DNA from: Rhodanobacter denitrificans
Lineage (GTDB): Bacteria; Pseudomonadota; Gammaproteobacteria; Xanthomonadales; Rhodanobacteraceae
Reading direction: 5' to 3'
Length of the DNA: 64,000 bases
Assembly (NCBI RefSeq): GCF_003335105.1
Contig: NZ_QFWQ01000010.1
Coordinates: forward strand, 42,384 to 106,383
The notes under the pieces were generated by a model. It searched no databases. It saw only the letters and a list, made by a program, of their open reading frames with translations, and was not told the origin of the DNA. Of the stretch, positions 34,822-44,383 are shown piece after piece (the first letter of the stretch is position 1; each line of letters opens with the position of its first letter). The translations under genes and the position numbers were made by a program.

Positions 34822-35267
34822 ACAGCCGACCCGCGGCAGCGCAGGACCTGCGCGACCTCGCCCGGCTGCGCCGCGTGCGCGATCGGATCGACCGGGAGTA
34901 TGCGCAACCGCTGGACGTCGACGCGCTCGCCCGCGGCGTGCACATGTCGGGCGGTCACCTCAGCCGCCAGTTCAAGCTCGCCTTCGGCGAGTCGCCTTAT
35001 TCGTATCTGATGACGCGGCGCATCGAGCGCGCGATGGCGCTGCTGCGTCGTGGTGACCTCAGCGTCACCGAAGTCTGCTTCGCCGTGGGCTGCGCGTCGC
35101 TGGGCACCTTCAGCACGCGTTTCGCCGAGCTGGTCGGGGTGCCGCCCAGCGTCTACCGGCGCGACGCGGCGCAGGCCACGGCTGGCATGCCGTCCTGCGT
35201 GGCGCGGCAGGTGACCAAACCGGTCAGGAATAGAGAAGCGCCTGCCACCGAGCCGGACTTAGCATGA
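34818..35267 (+). CDS. AraC-type helix-turn-helix regulator without a sensor domain
   Basis: This 149-residue protein is essentially only the AraC DNA-binding domain: two HTH units, LDVDALARGVHMSGGHLSRQ and SVTEVCFAVGCASLGTFSTR, ending VGVPPSVYRR. The lack of an N-terminal ligand domain suggests it binds constitutively or senses through a partner. It starts inside the SGNH stop codon (ATGA), and the VOC gene starts inside its own stop (ATGA), so the three genes form one translationally coupled operon. Confidence 0.9.
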   Translation: MNSRPAAAQDLRDLARLRRVRDRIDREYAQPLDVDALARGVHMSGGHLSRQFKLAFGESPYSYLMTRRIERAMALLRRGDLSVTEVCFAVGCASLGTFSTRFAELVGVPPSVYRRDAAQATAGMPSCVARQVTKPVRNREAPATEPDLA

Positions 35268-35707
35268 CGGCTCCTTCCACCGCGAGCAAAGCCGTCATGG
35301 ACATCTCCATTCACGCGAGTTTTCTTCCGCAGACCGATCCGGATGCCTCGCTGGCGTTCTATCGCGACATCCTCGGCTTCGAGGTGCGCAACGACGTCGG
35401 CTACAACGGCTTGCGCTGGATCACGATGGGGCCGCCCGACCAGCCTGGCACCTCCATCGTGCTGTACCCGCCGGCCGCCAGCCCCGGCGTGAACGACGAC
35501 GAGAAGCGCACCATCGCCGGGATGATGGCCAAGGGCACCTACGCCATCATGCTGCTGGCGACCCGCGACCTCGACGCGGCCTTTGAGCGGATCCAGGCCA
35601 GCGGCGCCGAGATCGTCGAGGAGCCGACCCGGCAGCCGTACGGCGTTCGCGACTGCGCCGTGCGCGATCCCGCGGGCAACCTGCTGCGCGTGCAGGAACG
35701 GCACTGA
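35264..35707 (+). CDS. VOC family (glyoxalase/bleomycin-resistance-like) protein
   Basis: This 147-residue protein has the paired beta-alpha-beta-beta-beta VOC fold: PQTDPDASLAFYRDILGFEV, WITMGPPDQPGTSIVLYPPA, ARDLDAAFERIQASGAEIVE (approximate) and YGVRDCAVRDPAGNLLRVQE. It probably binds a metal and a small ligand or acts as an enzyme on an unknown substrate. AraC-VOC neighbours of this kind are common. It is linked by ATGA overlap to the regulator upstream. An internal ATG at 35297 (MDISIHASF) would also preserve the domain. Confidence 0.85.
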   Translation: MTAPSTASKAVMDISIHASFLPQTDPDASLAFYRDILGFEVRNDVGYNGLRWITMGPPDQPGTSIVLYPPAASPGVNDDEKRTIAGMMAKGTYAIMLLATRDLDAAFERIQASGAEIVEEPTRQPYGVRDCAVRDPAGNLLRVQERH

Positions 35708-35723
35708 GTTTGTCCGGCGGGCG

Positions 35724-36155
35724 ATGACCACCATGAAGCGAGGGACAGTCACCATGAAGAACGGGGAGATCGGCTCGAAAGAAGCCATCGCGGGCGACAC
35801 GCCCTCTCGGCTGATCGATGCGAGGATCGCGGAGCTGGGCGACTGGCGGGGCGCGACGCTTGCCCGCATCCGCGCGCTGGTCAGGCAGGCTGTTCCCGAG
35901 GTGGTGGAGGAGTGGAAGTGGCGCGGGGTGCCGGTGTGGTACCGCGCCGGAATGATCTGCACCGGCGAGACCTACAAGAACGCCGTGAAGCTGACCTTCG
36001 CCAAGGGCGCCTCGCTGGACGACCCTGCCGGTCTATTCAATGCCAGCCTCGAAGGCCATACCCGGCGCGCCATCGATATCCATGAAGGCGACACCATCGA
36101 CGAAAAGGCGTTGAAGGCGCTGTTCCGCGCCGCGGTGGCGCTGAACGAGTCGTAG
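35724..36155 (+). CDS. DUF1801 domain protein
   Basis: This protein is up to 143 residues, with ATG alternatives at 35733 and 35754. The DUF1801 (YdhG-like) pattern is present: RIRALVRQAVPEVVEEWKWR, GVPVWYRAGMICTGETYKNA, VKLTFAKGASLDDPAGLFN. The family is a small cytoplasmic alpha/beta domain of unknown function. The downstream region of the frame ends normally. It follows the VOC gene by 16 nt and could belong to the same operon. Confidence 0.8.
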   Translation: MTTMKRGTVTMKNGEIGSKEAIAGDTPSRLIDARIAELGDWRGATLARIRALVRQAVPEVVEEWKWRGVPVWYRAGMICTGETYKNAVKLTFAKGASLDDPAGLFNASLEGHTRRAIDIHEGDTIDEKALKALFRAAVALNES

Positions 36156-36254
36156 CCCGGTCAGCCGCCGGCGAGCGGGTGATGCCATCCGGTTGCATCA
36201 AGGGCCGGCGGTGATAAGTTGGCAGCCTCTTCATCCAAGCCACTGGGGTCCAAC

Positions 36255-38207
36255 ATGCTTCGTGCCTCTTCCGCTGCGTTGCCGGCGGCCGTGCATCGCC
36301 GGTTTTCACGTCTCGCCCTTGCCGTATTGCTGGCGCTTGCCGCTGGTGCCGCGGGGGCGCAGCAGATGCGGACGGCTGAGGTGCCGCCGCCGCAGGACAC
36401 GCCGTATCCCGGCACGGTGGCGCTCCATGTCGATGCCAGCGATAACGCGCAGGGCATCTTTCGCGTGCGCGAGTCGATCCCGGTCAAGGCCGGCGCGCTG
36501 ACGCTGCTCTATCCGCAGTGGATTCCCGGCGACCACTCGCCGACCGGCCCGATCGCGATGCTCGCCGGCCTCCGGTTGAGCGCCAACGGCAAGCCGCTGG
36601 CATGGATGCGCGACAAGTACGACGTGTACGCGTTCCATCTCGACGTGCCCGCGGGCGTCGCCAGCATCGACGCGGAGTTCCAGTACCTGTCGCCGCGCGA
36701 CGGCGGGTTCGAGATCACCGACCGCATGATGGACATGGAATGGAGCAAGGTGGCGCTGTATCCGGCCGGCCATTACACCCGCGGCATCACCTTCGCGCCC
36801 AGCCTGACGCTGCCGCATGGCTGGCGGCTCGGCAGCGCACTGGAGCCGGCCTCGCAGTCGGGCGATACCGTCACCTTCAAGCCGGTGACGTTCAACAACC
36901 TGGTCGATTCGCCGGTCTACGCCGGCCAGTACTTCAAGCGCGTCGACCTCACGCCGTCCGGCGGTGCGCCGGTGCATATGGACATCGTCGCCGACGCGCC
37001 GAAGTATCTGGAGATGACGCCCGGGCAGCTGCAGGCGCATCGCGCGCTGGTGGTGCAGGCGACCACGCTGTTCGGTTCGCACCATTACGATCACTACGAT
37101 TTCCTGTTCTCGCTGTCCGACCAGCTGGGCGGCAACGGCACGGAACATCACCAGTCCAGCGAGGACGGCCTCGGCGCGGACTACTTCACCGCCTGGAGCG
37201 AGGCCGCGCCCGGCCGCGACCTGCTGGCGCACGAGTACACCCATTCGTGGAACGGCAAGTTCCGCCGCCCGGCCGACCTGTGGACGCCCAACTTCAACGT
37301 GCCGATGGGCGATTCGCTGCTGTGGGTGTACGAGGGCCAGACGCAGTACTGGGGCTTCGTGCTCACCGCGCGCTCGGGCCTGTGGTCGCCGCAGGAGTTC
37401 CGCGACGCGCTGGCGATGGTGGCGGCCAACTACGAGCGCAACCGCGGCGGTTTCGGCTGGCGCACGATCGAGGACACCACCAACGACCCCACCGTCGCCC
37501 GCCGCTCGGGCCTGCCGTACCGCAGCTGGCAGATGAGCGAGGAGTACTACAGCGCGGGGCAGATGATGTGGCTGTCGGTGGACGCGAAGATCCGCACGCT
37601 GACGCACGACAGCAAGTCGCTGGACGATTTCGCCCGCGCGTTCTTCGGCGTCGACAACGGCAGCTACGTCACCCGCACCTACACCTTCGACGACGTGGTG
37701 GCGGCGCTGGACGGCGTGGCGAAGTACGACTGGGCGGGTTTCCTGCGCGCGCGCGTCGACACGCTGAACCCGCCGCTGGGCGAGGGCCTCGAAGGCACCG
37801 GCTGGAAGCTGGTCTATACCGACCAGGAGAGCGCCTACGAGAAGCAGTACAACAGCCGTCCCGAATCGCCGCGCCACTTGTACAACTACGCCTGGTCGAT
37901 CGGCCTGACCATGGCCAAAGGTGGCCAGATCAACGACGTGCGCTGGAACGGGCCGGCGTTCAAGGCCGGCGTCAGCACCGGCGCCACCCTCGTCGCGGTG
38001 AACGGCCAGGACTACAGCGACGACGCGCTGAAGAGCGCGATCACCGCGGCCAGGACGGACAAGGCGCCGATCAAGCTGCTGCTGAAGTTCCAGGGCGGCT
38101 ACCGCACGGTGGCGGTGGATTACCACGATGGCCTGCAGTACCCGCACCTGGTGCGGGTGGCGGGCACGCCCGACTACCTGAGCGAGATCATCGCCGCGCG
38201 CAAGTGA
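36255..38207 (+). CDS. M61 family (glycyl aminopeptidase-like) metallopeptidase with PDZ domain
   Basis: This 650-residue exported protein has a signal peptide ending GAAGAQ. The zinc motif is HEYTH (His326-His330), with the third ligand Glu in SLLWVYEGQTQYWGF. The N-terminal beta domain and a C-terminal PDZ-like domain (about residues 545-640, AKGGQINDVRWNGPAFKAGV, ATLVAVNGQDYS) complete the M61 layout. M61 enzymes are periplasmic glycyl aminopeptidases or peptide scavengers. The start is at MLRASSAALPAAV; GTCC upstream is a poor ribosome-binding site, so an earlier ATG at 36219 remains possible. Confidence 0.9.
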   Translation: MLRASSAALPAAVHRRFSRLALAVLLALAAGAAGAQQMRTAEVPPPQDTPYPGTVALHVDASDNAQGIFRVRESIPVKAGALTLLYPQWIPGDHSPTGPIAMLAGLRLSANGKPLAWMRDKYDVYAFHLDVPAGVASIDAEFQYLSPRDGGFEITDRMMDMEWSKVALYPAGHYTRGITFAPSLTLPHGWRLGSALEPASQSGDTVTFKPVTFNNLVDSPVYAGQYFKRVDLTPSGGAPVHMDIVADAPKYLEMTPGQLQAHRALVVQATTLFGSHHYDHYDFLFSLSDQLGGNGTEHHQSSEDGLGADYFTAWSEAAPGRDLLAHEYTHSWNGKFRRPADLWTPNFNVPMGDSLLWVYEGQTQYWGFVLTARSGLWSPQEFRDALAMVAANYERNRGGFGWRTIEDTTNDPTVARRSGLPYRSWQMSEEYYSAGQMMWLSVDAKIRTLTHDSKSLDDFARAFFGVDNGSYVTRTYTFDDVVAALDGVAKYDWAGFLRARVDTLNPPLGEGLEGTGWKLVYTDQESAYEKQYNSRPESPRHLYNYAWSIGLTMAKGGQINDVRWNGPAFKAGVSTGATLVAVNGQDYSDDALKSAITAARTDKAPIKLLLKFQGGYRTVAVDYHDGLQYPHLVRVAGTPDYLSEIIAARK

Positions 38208-38307
38208 GTCCGGCAGCATGCGCCTGAAGGGCGGGTGCCGCCCGCGCGTGCATCGTTGCCATTTCACGGGGCGGCGGGTGCCGCCGCCGTCTGTCGGGAG
38301 GTCGAGC

Positions 38308-39156
38308 ATGACTCGCCAGGTTGAGCCATCCGCCGGCGCGCCTTCCGCGCCGGACGGCCGCGATCCGCCGCTACCGGTATCGCCGGCTGGCGGCGACGAG
38401 CCGCGCGGTGCCTCGGCGGTGGGCCTGGACGATGCCAGGCTCAGCGGCTGGTACCGGGAAGACAGCGGGGAGCTGTTCCGCGGCGTCCCGATCGGCGCGG
38501 ACGACGTGGTGGTCGACGTCGGCTGCGGCGCCGGGGTCAACAGCATGTTCTGCGCGCGCCACGGCGCGCGGGTCGTCGCGATCGACCGCGAGGCGCAGCT
38601 GGTCCACGAGGTGCGGGCCCGGCTGGCCGCGACGGGCACGCGCGCACACACCGGCCTGGTCTCCGATGCGAATCCGCTGCCGCTGGAGGATGGCATGGCC
38701 ACGCGAGTGATCTGCACCGAAGTGCTGCAGCATTTGGACGATTCGCGGCAGGTCCTCGCCGAGTTGTTCCGCATCGGTGCCGAGGGTGCGCTGTACCTGC
38801 TGAGCGTGCCGGGCGCGTTGCAGGAGGATCTGCAGGATCGCGTATTGCCGCCCGAGTACCGCGGGCAGCCCGGTGGCCCACTGCGCGTCATCGGCGGCGA
38901 CGAATTTGCGCAGATGGTGGGCGACGCCGGCCTGGTCGTGGTGGAGCACACCTCGTACGGATTCTTCTGGTCGATCTGGTGGGCCCTGTTCTGGGCCTGC
39001 AAGGTCGAGCTGTACGATCCCGCCCACCCGGTGCTGGATCACTGGACCGCGGCCTGGCGCGCGCTGCTGGAGATGCCGCAGGGGCAGCAGCTCAAACAGC
39101 AGCTCGACCAGTTCATGCCGATCAGCCAGGTCATCGTCGCGCGCAAGCCCGGGTGA
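38308..39156 (+). CDS. Class I SAM-dependent methyltransferase
   Basis: This 282-residue protein has a Rossmann methyltransferase core: VVVDVGCGAGVNSMFCARHG (motif I), VVAIDREAQL (motif II) and VICTEVLQHLDDSRQVLAEL (post-I/II, UbiE/Methyltransf_11-like). The long Pro/Ala-rich N-terminus (residues 1-35) is not conserved-looking, so the true start may be later. The substrate is unknown. The C-terminal part (FFWSIWWALFWACKVELYDP) is aromatic-rich and could be a membrane-associated helix. It is convergent with the MFS gene. Confidence 0.8.
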   Translation: MTRQVEPSAGAPSAPDGRDPPLPVSPAGGDEPRGASAVGLDDARLSGWYREDSGELFRGVPIGADDVVVDVGCGAGVNSMFCARHGARVVAIDREAQLVHEVRARLAATGTRAHTGLVSDANPLPLEDGMATRVICTEVLQHLDDSRQVLAELFRIGAEGALYLLSVPGALQEDLQDRVLPPEYRGQPGGPLRVIGGDEFAQMVGDAGLVVVEHTSYGFFWSIWWALFWACKVELYDPAHPVLDHWTAAWRALLEMPQGQQLKQQLDQFMPISQVIVARKPG

Positions 39157-39166
39157 AAGCGGACGG

Positions 39167-40504
39167 TCAGTCGCGATGCCCCGGGGCGGTGAAACCCCCT
39201 CGGCTGATGGCCGCCGTGCCCTGTCTGGCCACGCCCGGGCGCGTCTCCGGCATGGTCAGGAGCACCGGCAACACGGCCAGGGCGACCGCGGCGATCATCG
39301 CGCCGGGCAGGGCGGTCCATCCGGTCAACCGGACGAACAGCTCGGCGAGGAAGGGCGTCAGGCCGCCGAAGATCACCGTGGCCACCGTCACGCCCAGGGC
39401 CAGGCCGCTGAGCCGGCCTTCGCCGGGAAACTGCTCGGCGGTCGCCGGGGCGCCCACCGCACTCACGCCGCCCGCGAGGCAGGCCAGCACGATCGCGCCA
39501 GCGGCGACGCGCAGTTCGCCGCCACCGGCCATCAGGCCGAACATCGACAGCGGCAGCAGCATGCCGGCGATGCCCAGTCCGATCAGTACCGGCTTGCGCC
39601 CGACCCGGTCGGAGAGCGCGCCCGCCAGTGGCGTGACCAGGATGACCGCTACCGCGGCAAGGGTCGCCAGCCAGAGCGAACGGCCTTCGGCGAGGCTGCC
39701 CGACGAGCTGAGGAAGGCGGGCACATAGGTGATGCCGACGTAATAGGTGATCGAGCCCAGCGCCGAGATGGCGAAGGTCCGCAGCAGCGCGGGCCGATGC
39801 TGGGCCAGCACGTGGCGAAGCGGCGATTCGGGCACGCTGTGCTGCTTCAGCTGGCGCAGGAAATCCGGCGATTCGTCCATGGTGGAGCGGGCGATCCAGA
39901 CGCCGCCGGCCAGCACCGCGCCGGCCAGGAACGGAATGCGCCAGCCCCAGGTGTCGAGATGGACAGTGCTCATTGCGCCGACCACCAGGGCGGCGATCGC
40001 CACGGCCAACAGCGCGCCGACCTCGCTGGCGGCGGATGCCAGCGAGGTGATCAGGCCGCGCCGGTCCGCGCGCGCCCCTTCCAGCAGGTAGGCGACCACG
40101 CCCGTGTATTCGCCGCCGACCGAGAACGCCATGAAGCAGCGCAACAGAAGCAGGAGTCCGCCTGCGGCCGGGCCGATCGTGGCGTAGTCGGGCAGCAGCG
40201 CGGTCGCCAGCATCGCCAGCGTCATCAGCATCATCGACAGCACCAGCGTGCGCTGCCGCCCGATGCGATCTCCGATGTGGCCGAACACCATCGCACCCAG
40301 CGGCCGCATGCCGTAGGCAATGGCAAATCCGGCGAGCGTGGCCAGCAGCGAGCCGTTGCCGCCGCCGAAGAACACCCGCGCCAGCACCGTGGCGAAATAC
40401 AGGTAGAGCGTGAAGTCGTACCACTCCACCACCGTCGACAGCGCCGCGACCACCATGGAGGCACGCGAGATCTCGGGAGCGCCGTGCTGTTGGGTCGAGG
40501 CCAT
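39167..40504 (-). CDS. MFS transporter, metabolite:H+ symporter (ProP/ShiA-like) type
   Basis: This 445-residue transporter has 12 helices. The signature of the MHS family is clear: STVVEWYDFTLYLYFATVLA at TM1, RPLGAMVFGHIGDRIGRQRT (motif A) and RCFMAFSVGGEYTGVVAYLL in TM4. MHS members import dicarboxylates, osmolytes or aromatic acids with protons; the substrate is unknown here. A GAGGCC-type ribosome-binding site lies before MASTQQHGAPEIS. Its end is 10 bp from the convergent methyltransferase. Confidence 0.9.
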   Translation of the reverse strand: MASTQQHGAPEISRASMVVAALSTVVEWYDFTLYLYFATVLARVFFGGGNGSLLATLAGFAIAYGMRPLGAMVFGHIGDRIGRQRTLVLSMMLMTLAMLATALLPDYATIGPAAGGLLLLLRCFMAFSVGGEYTGVVAYLLEGARADRRGLITSLASAASEVGALLAVAIAALVVGAMSTVHLDTWGWRIPFLAGAVLAGGVWIARSTMDESPDFLRQLKQHSVPESPLRHVLAQHRPALLRTFAISALGSITYYVGITYVPAFLSSSGSLAEGRSLWLATLAAVAVILVTPLAGALSDRVGRKPVLIGLGIAGMLLPLSMFGLMAGGGELRVAAGAIVLACLAGGVSAVGAPATAEQFPGEGRLSGLALGVTVATVIFGGLTPFLAELFVRLTGWTALPGAMIAAVALAVLPVLLTMPETRPGVARQGTAAISRGGFTAPGHRD

Positions 40505-40725
40505 GCCGGCAGGTTACCGGAAGCCGACTGGGGCGGGCAAAGTCAGGGCGCGCGCGTCCCGCATCGCTGCTTTTCGCCGCAAGCGCCTTCTTCGGCAGCA
40601 TCAGCGACATGCGACCGGCGGCAGCGAGTTCCCCGACTGCCTATCGGGAAGGGCGACAGGGCCGCCGGCCCGGCGTCGATCGGGTATCGTGGACGGGCGC
40701 AACCGCAAACGATGGGGTGGCGAAC

Positions 40726-41634
40726 ATGGCGACGACCGTCGAAACCCGTTGGCCCGCGCTGCCTTGCGAGGCCTGGAAGGACACCTACGCGACCCTGCAC
40801 ATGTGGTTGCAGGTGGTCGGCAAGATCGCGCTGGCGCAGGCGCCGCCGCTCAATCATTGCTGGTCGGTGGCGCTGCATGTCACGTCGCGCGGACTGGCGA
40901 CGCGCCCGCTGCCGCACGGTGCCCGTTCCTTCACCATCGAGTTCGACTTCATCGACCACCAGCTGGCCGTCCGCGCCTCGGATGGCGAAACGCGGACGCT
41001 GGCCCTGGCGCCGCGCAGCGTCGCCGATTTCTACCGTGAATTGATGGCCACGCTGCGCGCGATGCGCCTGCCGGTGGAGATATGGCCCGTGGCCGTCGAG
41101 GTTGCCGAGCCGGTCCGGCTCGACCTGGACACGCAACACCACACGTATGATCCCGGGTACGCCAACCGCCTGTGGCGCATCCTCGTGCAGGTCGACCGGG
41201 TGTTCACCGCCTCGCAGTGCGCGTTCGTCGGCAAGTGCAGCCCGGTCAACTTCTTCTGGGGCAGTTTCGACCTGGCGGCAACGCGTTTCTCCGGTCGCCG
41301 CGCGCCGCCGCGCGAAGGGCCGGCGTTCGAGCGCGACGCGTATTCGCACGAGGTCATCAGCCATGGCTTCTGGCCCGGCAGCGGAGCGTTGCCGGAACCC
41401 GCGTTCTACGCGTATGCAGTGCCCGAACCGCCGGGGCTGAAGGAGGCGCGCGTGCAACCGCAGGCTGCCTATTACCATCGTCAGCTCAGCGAGTTCATCC
41501 TGCCCTACGAAGCGGTGCGGCAGGCCGATGCGCCCGATGACATGATCCGTGCCTTCATCGACAGCACTTATGCCTGCGCCGCCGACCTGGCCCAGTGGGA
41601 CCGCGGCGCACTCGATCGCCCGGCCCTGGCGTGA
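40726..41634 (+). CDS. DUF5996 family protein
   Basis: This 302-residue cytoplasmic protein matches the DUF5996 pattern: WPALPCEAWKDTYATLHMWL, QVVGKIALAQAPPLNHCWSV, HVTSRGLATRPLPHGARSFT, FIDHQLAVRASDGE. The family is widespread, mostly single-gene, and its function is unknown. The C-terminus contains SHEVISHGFWPGSGALPEPA and FYAYAVPEPPGL. The start was taken at MATTVETRWPALP; the frame is open upstream but unrelated. Nothing in the neighbourhood hints at its role. Confidence 0.85.
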   Translation: MATTVETRWPALPCEAWKDTYATLHMWLQVVGKIALAQAPPLNHCWSVALHVTSRGLATRPLPHGARSFTIEFDFIDHQLAVRASDGETRTLALAPRSVADFYRELMATLRAMRLPVEIWPVAVEVAEPVRLDLDTQHHTYDPGYANRLWRILVQVDRVFTASQCAFVGKCSPVNFFWGSFDLAATRFSGRRAPPREGPAFERDAYSHEVISHGFWPGSGALPEPAFYAYAVPEPPGLKEARVQPQAAYYHRQLSEFILPYEAVRQADAPDDMIRAFIDSTYACAADLAQWDRGALDRPALA

Positions 41635-41937
41635 GACAAACGGCAAGCCGGCGAAACCGGAATCCCTGACCCCGGCTCCGGTGCCGATCGGCGCTCATCG
41701 CGTTTGCCCCTGCCGTCGGCGCCAGGGCGACGGATTCACGCACGACGCCTTGCGGTGGCCTCGAACACGCTTCGCTTGCAATCGGGGCCGGGTTCCACTT
41801 GAGGAAATATCGATGCTTCCTCAGGGCCGGTACGCGCAGTGGACTGGCGTCTGCAACATGACTAAAGGCCCATGAGCGCGGGGGTGCGGGGCGCTAGATT
41901 CGAAAATTCTTGCGTCCAGTCAAGCCAGGGGGAAACC
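41635..41937. other. Gene-free spacer of 303 nt
   Basis: No credible coding sequence, hairpin terminator or repeat was seen. The right end has AGGGGG before the M28 GTG start. Confidence 0.5.
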
Positions 41938-43527
41938 GTGATCAAGCGTTGCATGTTGGTGTTGTGTCTGGGTCTCAGCGGCATCGCCGCGGCCCAGGAG
42001 CCGGTGGACCTGGACATGGTCAGCCGCATCCGCCAGGAGGCTTTCCATCGTTCGCAGGTCATGGACATTTTCAGCCATCTGACCGAGAGCATCGGCCCGC
42101 GTCTGACCAATTCCCCGCAGATGGGCCAGGCCAATGCCTGGACCCGCGGAAAGTTCAACGACTGGGGCCTGGCCAACGTCCACGACGAGGCCTTCGACGA
42201 TTTCGGCCGCGGCTGGGAATTCAGCAGCGCCAGCGTGGAAATGCTCAGCCCGCGCACGCTGCCGTTGCATGCATTGCCCAAGGCATGGACGCCCGGCACC
42301 GACGGTCCGGTCGAGGGCGAGGTGATGGCAGTCAGCATCAAGAAGCTCGCCGACCTGGAACAGTACAAGGGCAAGCTGGCAGGCAAGATCCTGCTGTTGA
42401 ACGAAGCGCGCCCGTACAAGCGTGGCGTCGAGGCTGATTCGCATCGCCACGACGAGGCCGGCCTGGCCGAACTGCAGGCATTCGCCGTGCCCAGGGACGC
42501 CGACAAGGATCGCGCCAGGCGGATCAAGCAATACACCGAGCGCCAGGAGCTGGCCCGCGCCACCAACGAGTTCTTCGTCGCCGAGGGCGCGCTGGCCACG
42601 CTCGGCATCAGCGGCTGGGACAACGGCATCATCCGAGTCACCGGCGGCGGCTCGCGCAAGGCCGGGGAGCCGGTGGGCGTGCCCGAACTGGCGATGGCGG
42701 CCGAGCACTACAACCAGCTGGTGCGTGCGGTCGAGCGCAAGCAGGCGGTTAAGTTGCGGGTGAACGTGAAAGCGCGTTTCACCGACGAGGCCGACCAGCC
42801 CGGCTACAACACCCTGGCCGAGATCCCGGGCAGCGGCAGCAAGGCCGGCGAGATCGTCATGCTGGGCGCGCACATGGACTCCTGGCACGCCGGTACCGGC
42901 GCGGCCGACAATGCCGCCGGCGTGGCCGTGATGATGGAAGCCATGCGCATCCTCAAGGCGGTGGGCGCCAAGCCCAGGCGCACCATCCGCGTGGCGCTGT
43001 GGAGCGGGGAGGAGCAGGGCCTGATCGGTTCGCAGGCGTACGTGGCCACGCATTTCGCCGCCCATCCGGAACCCGCCGATCCCAGGCAGAAGGCGTTGCC
43101 CGCGTCGCTGCGCGAATCGACCGGCGCATTGCAGAAGAAGCGCGATTACGACCGCTTCTCGGCCTACTTCAACATGGACAACGGCTCGGGCCGCTTCCGC
43201 GGCATCCATGCCCAGGAAAACCTGGCGGCGATGCCGATCTTCCAGGCCTGGCTGGAGCCGTTCCACGACGTCGGCGCCACCACCGTCGCCACCCGCAATA
43301 CCGGCAGCACCGACCACGTTTCCTTCGATCGCGTCGGCCTGCCGGGATTCCAGTTCATCCAGGACCGGCTGGACTATTCCAGCAACGTCCACCACAGCGA
43401 CCTGGATACCTGGGACCACGCCGAGCCGGAGGACCTGAAGCAGGCGGCGGCGATCGTCGCGTCCTTCGTCTACCACGCCGCCATGCGCGAGGAAAAACTG
43501 CCGCGCAAGCCGCTGCTGGAAGGCTGA
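41938..43527 (+). CDS. M28 family zinc aminopeptidase, exported
   Basis: This 529-residue protein starts at a GTG (MIKRCMLVLCLGLSGIAAA signal peptide) with AGGGGG 6 bp upstream. The catalytic domain carries the M28 ligands: GAHMDSWHAGTGAADNAAGV (first zinc His/Asp and bridging Asp), WSGEEQGLIGS (catalytic Glu) and TGSTDHVSFDRVGLPGFQFI (Asp/His). The PA-like insert lies in the N-terminal half, around residue 140. The layout corresponds to plasma glutamate carboxypeptidase-type exopeptidases that degrade periplasmic peptides. Confidence 0.9.
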   Translation: MIKRCMLVLCLGLSGIAAAQEPVDLDMVSRIRQEAFHRSQVMDIFSHLTESIGPRLTNSPQMGQANAWTRGKFNDWGLANVHDEAFDDFGRGWEFSSASVEMLSPRTLPLHALPKAWTPGTDGPVEGEVMAVSIKKLADLEQYKGKLAGKILLLNEARPYKRGVEADSHRHDEAGLAELQAFAVPRDADKDRARRIKQYTERQELARATNEFFVAEGALATLGISGWDNGIIRVTGGGSRKAGEPVGVPELAMAAEHYNQLVRAVERKQAVKLRVNVKARFTDEADQPGYNTLAEIPGSGSKAGEIVMLGAHMDSWHAGTGAADNAAGVAVMMEAMRILKAVGAKPRRTIRVALWSGEEQGLIGSQAYVATHFAAHPEPADPRQKALPASLRESTGALQKKRDYDRFSAYFNMDNGSGRFRGIHAQENLAAMPIFQAWLEPFHDVGATTVATRNTGSTDHVSFDRVGLPGFQFIQDRLDYSSNVHHSDLDTWDHAEPEDLKQAAAIVASFVYHAAMREEKLPRKPLLEG

Positions 43528-43545
43528 TTTCCGGGACTGGTTGCA

Positions 43546-43574
43546 CTGACGGGCCGGCAAAACCGGCCCGTCAG
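43546..43574. terminator. Bidirectional terminator between M28 and peroxiredoxin genes
   Basis: The perfect 12-bp stem CTGACGGGCCGG/CCGGCCCGTCAG with loop CAAAA lies between two convergent genes. It lacks a long U-tract but is very stable. Confidence 0.8.
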
Positions 43575-43612
43575 CATGTCGGGAAAGTCGCCATGGGCAA
43601 GGCAAGTTCGTC

Positions 43613-44158
43613 TTATTTCTCGAGCGCCTTCACCGCCCCCAACGTCTCTTGCACGTGCTGCTTCGGGTTCAGGTTCGAGTAGACGTGCACGATCTTCCCC
43701 GACGGGGCGATCACGTAGGACGTGCGGTCCGACCAGCCGGGCCTCATCAACAGCAGTGCGTCGTATTCCTTGGCGATCTTCGCGCCTTCGTCGGCGGCGA
43801 CCGGGAACTTGCCGCCGCAATGCTCGGTTTCCTTCGAGAAAGCCGCCAGCTCCGAGGTATTGCCGGCGGTGACGCCGATCACGGTGGCGTGCTGTGCCTT
43901 GAACTGGTCGATGGCCTCCGAGAACAGGTGCGCCTCCAGGTTGCAGCCCGAGGTGTGCGCGGCAGGGAAGAAGTACACCACCACGGGTCCCTTCTTCAGG
44001 GCGTCGGCGAGCTTGAACGTGAAGGGCTGGCCGGCGAGATAGGCCGGCGCGGAAAAATCGGGGGCCTGGCTGCCTTCCTTCAGCGCCGCAAACGCCGGCG
44101 AGGCGAGGGTGGCGGTGCCGACGAGGGCGAGGGCGGCGAATTTCAACAGGGCGCTCAT
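43613..44158 (-). CDS. Periplasmic peroxiredoxin (AhpC/TSA, Bcp-like)
   Basis: This 181-residue protein has a signal peptide (MSALLKFAALALVGTATLASPAFA), unusual for Bcp-type enzymes, which are mostly cytoplasmic. The peroxidatic Cys is C72 in FFPAAHTSGCNLEA, a variant of the usual TPGC. The probable resolving Cys is in TEHCGGKF (about residue 113). It reduces hydrogen peroxide or organic peroxides. The gene is monocistronic and ends at a convergent terminator. Confidence 0.9.
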   Translation of the reverse strand: MSALLKFAALALVGTATLASPAFAALKEGSQAPDFSAPAYLAGQPFTFKLADALKKGPVVVYFFPAAHTSGCNLEAHLFSEAIDQFKAQHATVIGVTAGNTSELAAFSKETEHCGGKFPVAADEGAKIAKEYDALLLMRPGWSDRTSYVIAPSGKIVHVYSNLNPKQHVQETLGAVKALEK

Positions 44159-44383
44159 GGGCGTGATTCCTCTGGCTGGGGTCAGTCGAGTTATACGCCA
44201 GAAGTGCCGGGGCGGATGCCACCACGACCCCGGAGTTCAGGTTGATTGCCGTGGGCAGGTGGCATGGGTGCTGGGCCCGTCCCCTTTTTGCATGGCGCAG
44301 CCGCCGGGCGGGAGTTCTGCTATGTTGGCTGCGGGGTCGTGCCTGCATGTCCATTCGCATCCATCCGGCGGGAGGTCAGCCAC

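Noticed and set aside
36306-39002. 898-codon open frame antisense to the M61 peptidase and methyltransferase
   Set aside because: It spans two real genes on the opposite strand. The residues show no domain and mirror the codon bias of the sense genes.
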